From Burkholderiales bacterium (lineage in GTDB: Bacteria > Pseudomonadota > Gammaproteobacteria > Burkholderiales > Burkholderiaceae_C), in assembly GCA_028869035.1 (NCBI GenBank), contig JAGWTL010000129.1:1-7844 (forward strand): a stretch of 7,844 bases of DNA. Reading direction: 5' to 3'. Made by a program: the position numbers and the translations under genes. Below, piece after piece: positions 1 through 6,059 of the stretch (within the stretch, counting starts at the first letter, position 1; every line of letters begins with the position of its first letter). A model generated the notes under the pieces. That model worked only from the letters and a program-made list of their open reading frames with translations. It was not told where the DNA came from and did not search any database.

Positions 1-848
1 CCATCGGGCTGGACGGCATCGAATTCATCGAGTACGCCACGCTCAAGCCCCAGGCCCTGGGCCAGGTGCTGGAGATGATGGGCTTTCGCCCGGTGGCGCG
101 TCACCGCTCGCGCGAAGTCACGCTCTATCGCCAGGGCGCGCTGAACATCGTGGTCAACGCCCACCCGCCGGACGCACTGGGCGCCAGCCACGGCGCCGAC
201 CACCCCGGCATCAGCGCCATCGCGCTGCGGGTGCGCAGTGCGCGTGCCGCGCGCGAGTACGTGCTGGAGCGCGGCGGCTGGGAAGTGCCCGGTCACCCCG
301 ATGCGATGGAACTCAACATCCCCGCCATCCACGGCGTGGGCGGCAGCCGCATCTACCTGATCGACCGTTACCAGGACTTCTCGATCTACGACGTCGACTT
401 CATCACTATCCCCGGCGCCGCGGCCCAGGCGCCGGTGCTGGCCGGACTGAACTTCTTCGGCATCGTCCAGTACATCGGCATCGGTCGCAGCTATGACTGG
501 ATCGAGTTCTACCAGGCCTTGCTGGGCGCGACCCTGATCCCCGACGAGCAGCGCTTCGGCATCATGCCCTCGGGCAAGCTCATGCGCACGCCCGCGCTGC
601 ACGCCGGCCAGTCCTTCATGATCCAGCTGGTCGAACCGGCGGTGGACGCCCCCGATCCGCGCGAGCAGCTGCAGCGCATCGGCCTGGGTGTGCCGGACGT
701 GCTGGCCGCGGTGCAGGCCCTGCGCGCCCAGGGGGTCGAGTTCATCGAAAGCCCGGCCACCCACAGCGGGCAGCGCGGCGCGATCAGCAAAACCTACCTG
801 GGCAGCGTGGTGTTCGAGCTGGTGCATTCCGCAGCGGAGCCGGCATGA
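1..848 (+). CDS. HPPD-fold (VOC superfamily) protein, likely partner or half of a 3-dehydroshikimate dehydratase; 5' end cut
   Basis: The open frame is already running at base 3 and gives 281 visible residues, so the true start lies a few codons to the left. The GTG at 66 is internal. The start of the visible protein (GLDGIEFIEYA, then VARHRSREVTLYRQG) is the classic N-terminal domain of 4-hydroxyphenylpyruvate dioxygenase, and a second VOC domain follows from about base 450. HPPD is about 350 residues; this protein would be about 290, mainly because the C-terminal domain lacks the loop before the last strand. The positions expected to hold the two iron-binding histidines read GIVQY (459-473) and LQRIG (669-683), with no His. 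Only the final Glu (FELVHS, 816-818) is kept. A genuine HPPD reaction is therefore unlikely. The stop overlaps the start of the TIM-barrel gene (ATGA). QuiC-type 3-dehydroshikimate dehydratases carry just such an HPPD-like domain fused to a TIM barrel, so this is probably the separately encoded counterpart. The fold is certain; the role is inferred. Confidence 0.8.
   Translation, partial: IGLDGIEFIEYATLKPQALGQVLEMMGFRPVARHRSREVTLYRQGALNIVVNAHPPDALGASHGADHPGISAIALRVRSARAAREYVLERGGWEVPGHPDAMELNIPAIHGVGGSRIYLIDRYQDFSIYDVDFITIPGAAAQAPVLAGLNFFGIVQYIGIGRSYDWIEFYQALLGATLIPDEQRFGIMPSGKLMRTPALHAGQSFMIQLVEPAVDAPDPREQLQRIGLGVPDVLAAVQALRAQGVEFIESPATHSGQRGAISKTYLGSVVFELVHSAAEPA
836..848 (+). promoter_or_regulatory. 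Shine-Dalgarno and ATGA stop/start overlap
   Basis: GGAG at 836-839 lies five bases before the ATG at 845, and that ATG overlaps the TGA of the HPPD-like gene (846-848). This supports the TIM-barrel start and coupled synthesis of the two proteins, likely in similar amounts. Confidence 0.7.
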
Positions 849-1750
849 ACGACCGCCGCAGCATGGAAGAAGCCATCCGCGGCTTCGGCATGGACACCAT
901 CACCCTGGCCGGCCCTTTGCAGGCCAAGCTCCAGGCCATGAAAGACGCCGGTTTCAGCCAGGTCATGCTCAAGGCCAACGACCTGGTGGGCCACCCCGGC
1001 GGCTGGAAGGCCGCAGCGCGCGAGGTGCGTGAGAGCGGGCTGCGCGGCACAGGCTTCCAGGTGCTGCGCGACTTCGAGGGTCTGAGCGGCCACCTGCACG
1101 ACTACAAGGTCGACATCGCCAAGACCATGCTGGAGATGTGCGCCGAACTCGGCTGCGACGTGCTGCTGGCCTGCTCCTCCACCTCGGCCCACGCCTCGCA
1201 GGACCTGGACCACATCGCGCGCGACCTGCGCAAGCTGGCCATGCTGGCCATACCCCACGGCATCCGTATCGCCTACGAGGGCCTGTCCTGGGGCCGCACC
1301 ATCAACGAATACACCACGGCCTGGGACGTGGTCTGCCGCGCCGACGCGCCCAACCTGGGCGTCTGCATCGACTCGTACCACATCCTGGCCGCCAAGACCC
1401 CGCTGGACGCCATCCTGGATCTGGACCCGGCCAGGATCTTCCTGGTCCAGCTCTCCGACTTCATGTGGCGCGAAACGCCGACCTTCGAGGAGCGCATGGC
1501 CACGGCGCGCACCTATCGCGTCTTTCCCCGTGAAGGCGTGCACACCGAAGAACTCATAGCCCTCGTGCAGAAGCTCGACCGGCTCGGTTATGCCGGCGAC
1601 TACAGCTTCGAGGTCTTCAACGACGACTTCGTGCAGATGCCCCTGCCCATGGTGGCCGAACGCGCGCGCAAATCGGCGCTCTGGCTGGCCGACGATATCC
1701 TGCGCCGCTCCCTGCCCCTGCCCAACCAGCTCAGGCTGCGCGCACGCTGA
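845..1750 (+). CDS. Sugar phosphate isomerase/epimerase-like TIM barrel, probable 3-dehydroshikimate dehydratase (QuiC-type)
   Basis: This 301-residue protein belongs to the xylose isomerase-like / AP endonuclease 2 TIM-barrel superfamily. The four residues that usually hold the divalent metal are visible: E145 (AYEGLSWG), D176 (CIDSYH), Q202 (FLVQLSD) and E256 (FEVFND), with H179 close to the metal site. The YEG.x.WG, D.xH and VQLSD surroundings resemble the TIM-barrel half of 3-dehydroshikimate dehydratases of the QuiC kind, which turn 3-dehydroshikimate into protocatechuate in quinate/shikimate catabolism. The chosen ATG overlaps the previous stop as ATGA and has GGAG at 836-839, five bases upstream, so the two genes are translationally coupled. 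An inositol-pathway isomerase or dehydratase (IolI/IolE-like) is the main alternative. The superfamily is secure; the exact reaction is inferred from the motifs and the HPPD-like neighbour. No other quinate or protocatechuate gene lies in the window. Confidence 0.8.
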   Translation: MNDRRSMEEAIRGFGMDTITLAGPLQAKLQAMKDAGFSQVMLKANDLVGHPGGWKAAAREVRESGLRGTGFQVLRDFEGLSGHLHDYKVDIAKTMLEMCAELGCDVLLACSSTSAHASQDLDHIARDLRKLAMLAIPHGIRIAYEGLSWGRTINEYTTAWDVVCRADAPNLGVCIDSYHILAAKTPLDAILDLDPARIFLVQLSDFMWRETPTFEERMATARTYRVFPREGVHTEELIALVQKLDRLGYAGDYSFEVFNDDFVQMPLPMVAERARKSALWLADDILRRSLPLPNQLRLRAR

Positions 1751-1772
1751 GCGGGAACGGCCCGGCCCGCTT
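1749..1772. terminator. Candidate hairpin between convergent genes
   Basis: AGCGGG (1750-1755) and CCCGCT (1766-1771) form a perfect 6-base stem with a 10-base loop, extendable by one G-T pair. The hairpin fills the 21-base gap between the TIM-barrel stop and the kup stop. There is no clear T-tract on either side, so a bidirectional terminator is only possible; a GC-rich chance pairing would look the same. Confidence 0.3.
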
Positions 1773-3649
1773 CAGATCTGCACGCGCGTGCCCAGCTCGA
1801 TCACGCAGTTGTTGGGCAGGCGGAAGAAGTCCGCCACATTGCCGGCGTTGCGCGACATCAGGGCAAACAGCGCCTCGCGCCAGCGCGCCATACCGGTACC
1901 GCGTGTGGGCACCACGATCTCGCGGCTCAGGAAGTAGGACGTCTCGAACAGGTTGATGGGCAGGCCCTGGGCCTGGCACAGCTCCAGCGCTTTCGGAATA
2001 TCAGGCTGGTTCTGGAAACCGTAGTTGATCTGCACCCGCCAGAAACCGGGCGCCAGCGGGCTCACCTGCACGCGCTCGCCAAAGGGAATCCAGGGCACAT
2101 CGTGGAAGGCCACGGTGAGGATCACATTGCGCTCGTGCAGCACCTGGTTGTGCTTGAGGTTGTGCATCAGCGCCTGGGGCACGGTGTCCGGATTGGCCAC
2201 GGCATACACGGCCGTGCGCGAGACTCGGTGCATGCGGTCGGCCGAGAGGGCGCCGATGAAGGGCAACAGCTCGGGATCGCCCTGGCGGATGTTGTCCAGC
2301 AGCAGCTCGCGCCCGCGCCGCCAGGTGGCCATGACGATGAAGATGAGACCGCCCGCGACCAGGGGGAACCAGCCACCGTCCACGAACTTCAGCATGCAGG
2401 AGGCCACCAGCATGGCGTCGAGCAGCAGGAAGGCGCCCGTGGCGGCCAGCGCCAGGGGCAGAGGGTAGTTCCAGGCGTGGCGGATGACAAAGAAAGTGAG
2501 TGCCGTGGTGATGAGCATGGTGACCGTCACCGCGATACCGTAGGCGGAAGCCAAGGCGGAAGAGCTGCCGAAACCCACCACCGCCAGCAGCACCGCCGCC
2601 AGCAGCAGCCAGTTGACCTGGGGCATGTAGATCTGGCCAGCCTCGCGCGCCGAAGTGTAGTGCACCTGCAGGCGCGGCAGCAGGCCCAGCTGCACGGCCT
2701 GCTTGGTCATGGAATAGGCGCCCGAGATCACGGCCTGCGAGGCAATCACCGTGGCCAGGGTCGCCAGCAGCACGGCCGGGATCAGCCAGGCGGCGGGAAA
2801 CAGGCGGTAGAAGGGGTTGTCCAGTGCCGTGGGATCGCGCATGAGCAGCGCGCCCTGCCCCATGTAGTTCAGGGCCAGCGCGGGCAGCACCAGACCGGTC
2901 CAGGCCAGCTGGATGGGCCGCTTGCCGAAATGCCCCATGTCGGCATACAGGGCCTCGGCGCCGGTGAAGGCCAGCACGATGGCGCCCAGCGCCACAAACA
3001 TATGCCAACCCTGCGCGCGCAGGAAGGCCAGCGCCTCCAGCGGGTTGAGTGCGGCCAGGATGGCGGGCTCGCGCAGGATCTCCAGCACACCGGTCAGGGC
3101 CAGCACGCCGAACCACAGCAGGATGACGGGGCCGAAGAGCTTGCCGACCAGGCCGGTGCCGAAACGCTGGACAGCAAACAGGGCCACCAGCACGGCCACC
3201 GAGATCGGCAGCACATAGGGCTTGAGCAGGGGCGTGGCCACTTCCAGCCCCTCGACCGCGCTGAGCACCGAGATGGCGGGAGTGATCACGCTGTCACCAT
3301 AGAACAGGGCCGCGCCCATGACACCGGTGAGCAACAGGGCCACACGCCGCCGCGCGGTCTTGCCCGCCGCCTGGGCGGCCAGGGCCGTGAGCGCCATGAT
3401 GCCGCCCTCGCCGCGGTTGTCGGCGCGCAGGATCAGCAGCACGTATTTGAGCGTGACCACCAGCATCAGGCCCCAGAAGATGGTCGACACGGCCCCGACG
3501 AGATGGGCCGCATCGAGCGGGATGCCGGTGGCGGGGCCAAAAACCTCCTTCATGGTGTAGAGCGGGCTGGTGCCGATGTCGCCATAGACCACGCCCAGCG
3601 CGCCCAGGGTCAGGGCGGCCAGGCTTTCGCGTCCGGTATTCGAATTCAT
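1772..3649 (-). CDS. kup: Kup (KUP/HAK/KT family) potassium uptake transporter
   Basis: This is a 625-residue inner-membrane K+ transporter, thought to work as a K+/H+ symporter. Its length is the usual one for the family (E. coli Kup is about 620). The family signature GVVYGDIGTSPLYT is at residues 19-32, with the conserved Asp at 24. NRGEGG (78-83), GDSVITPAISVLSAVEG (118-134) and NYMGQGALLM (261-270) are also standard Kup motifs. About twelve hydrophobic segments span residues 10-440. A cytoplasmic tail of about 180 residues follows and ends in the typical LPNNCVIELG.RVQI. The ATG at 3649 places the signature correctly, but its ribosome site is weak (only AGG about seven bases upstream). 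The gene lies 67 bases downstream of the KdpE-like regulator on the same strand. That gap holds a tandem repeat also found upstream of the kinase gene, so KdpE control of kup is likely. Nothing is missing or broken. Confidence 0.95.
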   Translation of the reverse strand: MNSNTGRESLAALTLGALGVVYGDIGTSPLYTMKEVFGPATGIPLDAAHLVGAVSTIFWGLMLVVTLKYVLLILRADNRGEGGIMALTALAAQAAGKTARRRVALLLTGVMGAALFYGDSVITPAISVLSAVEGLEVATPLLKPYVLPISVAVLVALFAVQRFGTGLVGKLFGPVILLWFGVLALTGVLEILREPAILAALNPLEALAFLRAQGWHMFVALGAIVLAFTGAEALYADMGHFGKRPIQLAWTGLVLPALALNYMGQGALLMRDPTALDNPFYRLFPAAWLIPAVLLATLATVIASQAVISGAYSMTKQAVQLGLLPRLQVHYTSAREAGQIYMPQVNWLLLAAVLLAVVGFGSSSALASAYGIAVTVTMLITTALTFFVIRHAWNYPLPLALAATGAFLLLDAMLVASCMLKFVDGGWFPLVAGGLIFIVMATWRRGRELLLDNIRQGDPELLPFIGALSADRMHRVSRTAVYAVANPDTVPQALMHNLKHNQVLHERNVILTVAFHDVPWIPFGERVQVSPLAPGFWRVQINYGFQNQPDIPKALELCQAQGLPINLFETSYFLSREIVVPTRGTGMARWREALFALMSRNAGNVADFFRLPNNCVIELGTRVQI

Positions 3650-3662
3650 GGGTGCCTGTCGT

Positions 3663-3682
3663 CAGTGTAGAGGTCTCCACTG
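3663..3682. repeat. Imperfect 20-base palindrome in the kup leader
   Basis: CAGTGTAGAGGTCTCCACTG: eight of nine arm pairs match around a two-base centre. It ends 13 bases before the kup ATG. The centre is too tight for a good RNA hairpin, so a dimeric protein operator fits better. On the minus strand it contains TACACT (3669-3664), a passable -10 element, so a bound protein could block a kup promoter. No regulator is identified. Confidence 0.4.
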
Positions 3683-3693
3683 TCGCGCGGCGC

Positions 3694-3713
3694 GCATCAG
3701 GAACGCATAAGGA
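3694..3713 (-). promoter_or_regulatory. Tandem direct repeat upstream of kup, candidate KdpE operator
   Basis: Plus-strand GCATCAGGA (3694-3702) and GCATAAGGA (3705-3713) repeat with an 11-base period. On the coding strand of kup they read TCCTTATGC then TCCTGATGC. The 20-base block is identical at 18 of 20 positions to the block upstream of the kinase gene (5913-5932). OmpR/KdpE-family regulators typically bind two direct half-sites about one helical turn apart, which is what is seen here. The block lies just after the regulator stop codon and 44 bases before the kup ATG. A weak -10 (TACACT, 3669-3664) with no recognisable -35 lies downstream, as expected of an activator-dependent promoter. 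Binding by KdpE is inferred. Confidence 0.6.
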
Positions 3714-3716
3714 CGC

Positions 3717-4403
3717 TCATTCGTCGGCCAGGCGGTAGCCCACGCCGGTTTCGGTCAGCAGATGGCGCGGCTCGGCCGGATCGCGCTCGATCTTGGCGCG
3801 CAGCTGGCCCATGTACAGGCGCAGGTAGTGCGTGTGCGCTGTGTATTCGAGGCCCCAGACCTCGGCCAGCAGCTGGCGGTGCGTCACCACGCGGCCGGCG
3901 CTGCGCACCAGGCGCGCCAGCAGTTCGTACTCGGTGGGCGTGAGGTGCACGGCCTGGCCCTCGCGTGTCACCGTGCGCGTGGCCAGGTCCACCTGCAGAT
4001 CGTCCAGGGTATGCGTGGTCACGGCGGCGGCCAGCGCCGTGCCGCGGTGGCGCAGGGCCACACGCATGCGCGCCAGCAGCTCGGCCACGCTGAAGGGCTT
4101 GCTCAGGTAGTCGTCAGCCCCGGCGTCCAGCAGCGCGATCTTCTGCGCTTCCTGGTGACGCGCCGAAATCACGACGATGGGCAGGCTGGACTGGCGGCGC
4201 ACCTGCTGCACCAGCTGCAGACCTTCGCCGTCGGGCAGGCCCAGGTCCAGCACGATGAGCTCGGGCGGGCTGTGCTGCAGCAAGGCGCCGGCCTCGCCCA
4301 GCGTCACGGCCGTCTGCACCTCGAAGCCCTCCAGCGCGAGTGCGGACTGCACCAGCGCGCGGATTTCGCGGTCGTCCTCGACCACCAGCACACGCAGGGT
4401 CAT
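3717..4403 (-). CDS. kdpE: KdpE-like response regulator (OmpR/PhoB family)
   Basis: This 228-residue DNA-binding response regulator is close to the length of E. coli KdpE (225). The receiver domain (residues 1-120) has the acidic pocket E9/D10, the phosphorylation site D53 (IVLDLGLPDG), the switch residue S80 and K102 (SKPFS). A winged-helix domain fills residues 133-228. Its end (HYLRLYMGQLRAKIE, DP.EPRH, TETGVGYRL) is typical of KdpE rather than PhoB or OmpR. The ATG at 4403 is preferred over in-frame starts further upstream because VLVVEDD follows at once and because it forms an ATGA overlap with the kinase stop. GGAG lies eight bases upstream of this ATG. The protein is expected to be phosphorylated by the neighbouring kinase and to activate potassium-uptake genes, here probably kup and its own operon through the shared 11-base-period repeats. 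Confidence 0.9.
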   Translation of the reverse strand: MTLRVLVVEDDREIRALVQSALALEGFEVQTAVTLGEAGALLQHSPPELIVLDLGLPDGEGLQLVQQVRRQSSLPIVVISARHQEAQKIALLDAGADDYLSKPFSVAELLARMRVALRHRGTALAAAVTTHTLDDLQVDLATRTVTREGQAVHLTPTEYELLARLVRSAGRVVTHRQLLAEVWGLEYTAHTHYLRLYMGQLRAKIERDPAEPRHLLTETGVGYRLADE

Positions 4404-5890
4404 GGTGCAGGCTCCGGCGTCGCGGGTTGGGCCTCGACAGGCAGTTGCAGGCAGAAGTCGCTGCCGCCACCTGCACGCGGCCGCAGGATCAGCGGCGCGC
4501 CGTGCGCCTGGGCGATGGCGCGGCACACCGCCAGCCCCAGGCCGGTGCCGCGGCGGCCGGCGCGGTCGCCGCGCACATAGGGCTGGAAGATGACCTCGCG
4601 CTCGCTCTCCGGCACGCCCGGGCCCCGGTCGCTGACGCACAGCTCCAGCGTGCCGCCCTGCGCCTGGGCGCTGACCTCGATCTCGCCTTCGCCATGCTGC
4701 AGCGCGTTGTCCAGCAGATTGCTCAGCAGCTGGGCCAGCAGCACCGCATCGGCGCGTACCAGGGGCAGGCCCTCGGGCACGTGCGCGCGGATGCGCTGCG
4801 CCGGGTCATGCTGGCGCAGACGGGCCAGCACGGCGCCGACGATCTCCTCCAGCGACTCCCACTGGCGCTGCACGGTCTGGCCCGGCGTGGCCAGGCGCAG
4901 CAGTTGCAGCGTGTTGTCGCTCAGGGTGCTGAGGTACTCGGCCTCGTTGACGATGCTCTCCAGCAGGCGCGCCTGCGCCGTCGCGTCCAGGCGCGCGCGC
5001 TGCGTCTGCAGCGAGGTGGCGGCCGCCACGATGGCCGCCAGCGGCGTGCGCAGGTCGTGCGAGATGGCGGCCAGGAAAGTGCTCTGCATCTGCTGGCGCT
5101 CGGCCTCGCGCTGCGCGGCCTGCATGGCGCGGCCCACGTACAGGCGACCCAGCGCCTGTGCCAGCAGCGCACAGAGGGCCTGTGCGTGTTCGCGCCCGCT
5201 CTCGTCGGCCGGCGGTGCCGGCTGCACACCTGCGGCACCATAGACCTGCCCCTGGTCGAGCAGGGGCAAATACCACGCCCCCAGCCCGGGCCAGCGCCCG
5301 GTACCCGGCCCGAGCACGGCACGCTCTTTCATGCAGGCGCGCAGGCCGTCGCGCACGGCGGCCTCCAGTGCCGCAGGCGCTTGCGGCTCCCCCGCCGCGT
5401 CGGCCAGCGCCAGCCGGCACGGGCCGCCGTAGGCTGCGTCCAGCGCGTCCTGCCCGAGCTGGCGAACCTGCGCGGGTTCGATGGCCGCCACGAGTTCGGA
5501 GGCCAGGGTCTGCAGTTGGTGCGCGCGGCCTTCATTGAGCCGGGCGATCTCGGTCTCGCGCCGCAAGCCGCTGGCCAGGCGGCTGATGACCAGGGCCACG
5601 ACGAGCATGACACCCAGGGCGATGAGGTGTTCGCGGTTGTCGACCGCGAAGGTCCAGCGCGGCGGCACGAAGAAGAAGTTCAGCACCGTCACTGCGCCCA
5701 CCGCGCAGACCACCGACGGCAGCCAGTCCAGCCGGTAGGCGGCGATCACCACGACCAGCACGTAGATCATGGCCTGGCTGGTGAGCGACACGTAGGGCTC
5801 CAGCGCCGCGCACAGGGCCGTGGCCGCCAGCAGCAGGCACGCCACCGTGGCCCAGGCGCGCCAGGACGGGGAAGAGGAGGGCCTGTTCAT
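4400..5890 (-). CDS. kdpD: KdpD-like sensor histidine kinase, short form without the N-terminal KdpD and Usp domains
   Basis: This 496-residue membrane kinase has four hydrophobic segments (about 13-30, 38-52, 55-72, 88-104), with NFFFVPPRWTFAV at 71-83, the hallmark of the KdpD transmembrane (DUF4118) domain. A GAF-like region (about 128-255) follows, then the kinase core. H278 (SHDLRTPL) is the phosphate acceptor. The N box is NLLDN (391-395), G1 is DRGPG (421-425), the F box is IFQPYVRG and G2 is GTGLGL (448-453). All catalytic motifs are intact. Classical KdpD has about 895 residues; the roughly 400-residue cytoplasmic N-terminal part (KdpD plus Usp domains) is absent, and no remnant lies upstream, so this is a compact form and not a broken gene. 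A weak ribosome site (AGGTGG, about 13 bases before the ATG) and the membrane topology support the start. The stop overlaps the kdpE start. Its signal is presumably low K+ or ionic stress, inferred from the family. Confidence 0.9.
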   Translation of the reverse strand: MNRPSSSPSWRAWATVACLLLAATALCAALEPYVSLTSQAMIYVLVVVIAAYRLDWLPSVVCAVGAVTVLNFFFVPPRWTFAVDNREHLIALGVMLVVALVISRLASGLRRETEIARLNEGRAHQLQTLASELVAAIEPAQVRQLGQDALDAAYGGPCRLALADAAGEPQAPAALEAAVRDGLRACMKERAVLGPGTGRWPGLGAWYLPLLDQGQVYGAAGVQPAPPADESGREHAQALCALLAQALGRLYVGRAMQAAQREAERQQMQSTFLAAISHDLRTPLAAIVAAATSLQTQRARLDATAQARLLESIVNEAEYLSTLSDNTLQLLRLATPGQTVQRQWESLEEIVGAVLARLRQHDPAQRIRAHVPEGLPLVRADAVLLAQLLSNLLDNALQHGEGEIEVSAQAQGGTLELCVSDRGPGVPESEREVIFQPYVRGDRAGRRGTGLGLAVCRAIAQAHGAPLILRPRAGGGSDFCLQLPVEAQPATPEPAP

Positions 5891-5912
5891 GGCCGGCAGC
5901 GTACCACCTGGG

Positions 5913-5932
5913 GCATCAGGAAAGCATCAGGA
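5913..5932 (-). promoter_or_regulatory. Perfect tandem direct repeat upstream of kdpD, candidate KdpE operator
   Basis: Plus-strand GCATCAGGA occurs at 5913-5921 and again, exactly, at 5924-5932, an 11-base period. On the kinase coding strand it reads TCCTGATGC-TT-TCCTGATGC. Its near-copy lies upstream of kup (3694-3713). It ends 22 bases before the kinase ATG, close enough that a promoter downstream would give a very short or absent leader. It may instead overlap a promoter and act negatively. Autoregulation by KdpE is the simplest reading, but the sign cannot be told from sequence. Confidence 0.6.
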
Positions 5933-5950
5933 TCGGCCGGTGCGAGGCCG

Positions 5951-5977
5951 GCGCCGCAATAGCCTTATCGGCGGCGC
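5951..5977. repeat. GC-rich inverted repeat in the divergent intergenic region
   Basis: GCGCCGC (5951-5957) and GCGGCGC (5971-5977) are perfect 7-base arms around a 13-base AT-richer loop. The repeat directly abuts the palindrome at 5978-5993. It may be a hairpin in the kdpD leader or a chance pairing in GC-rich DNA. Confidence 0.35.
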
Positions 5978-5993
5978 TAGTTCTGTCGAACTA
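5978..5993. promoter_or_regulatory. Perfect 16-base palindrome, candidate operator
   Basis: TAGTTC-TGTC-GAACTA has perfect 6-base arms around four bases. It directly precedes the candidate -35 element of the PAS gene (TTGGCG, 5994-5999), a natural position for a dimeric repressor or activator. It is AT-richer than its surroundings, which makes chance pairing less likely. It does not match the FNR/Nnr motif (TTGAT-N4-ATCAA). The binding protein is unknown. Confidence 0.45.
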
Positions 5994-6022
5994 TTGGCGA
6001 CCACGGCGGCTTCCGCTACGCT
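5994..6022 (+). promoter_or_regulatory. Possible sigma-70 promoter for the PAS/hemerythrin genes
   Basis: TTGGCG (5994-5999) and TACGCT (6017-6022) are separated by 17 bases and match the consensus at 4 of 6 and 3 of 6 positions. This would start transcription near 6029 and leave a leader of about 30 bases to the ATG at 6060. The pair is weak but is the best on this strand in the gap. Confidence 0.3.
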
Positions 6023-6059
6023 TTAGCTCCCCCAAGAATATTCCTTTTGAAAGCACGCC

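Noticed and set aside
66..68. GTG as the start of the HPPD-like gene
   Set aside because: The upstream codons in the same frame read GLDGIEFIEYA, the expected beginning of HPPD proteins, so the gene starts outside the window.
3463..3470. GCATCAGG inside kup, resembling one half of the candidate KdpE site
   Set aside because: It is a single copy inside coding sequence with no second half-site 11 bases away.
2102..3670. Open frame of 522 codons on the plus strand, antisense to kup
   Set aside because: The translation is rich in Gln, His, Gly and Arg with no recognisable domain. It is the mirror of a convincing Kup gene in GC-rich DNA.
4404..4640. 79-residue N-terminal extension of the response regulator
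   Set aside because: It is Arg/Pro-rich, overlaps the kinase coding region in another frame and precedes a normal receiver-domain start that has an ATGA overlap and GGAG.
4340..5962. Open frame of 540 codons on the plus strand, antisense to the kinase gene
   Set aside because: Low-complexity Arg/Ala/Gln-rich translation opposite a complete histidine kinase with all motifs; a codon-bias shadow.
5978..5993. FNR/Nnr-type site for the hemerythrin operon
   Set aside because: The arms TAGTTC/GAACTA do not fit TTGAT-N4-ATCAA; kept only as an unassigned palindrome.
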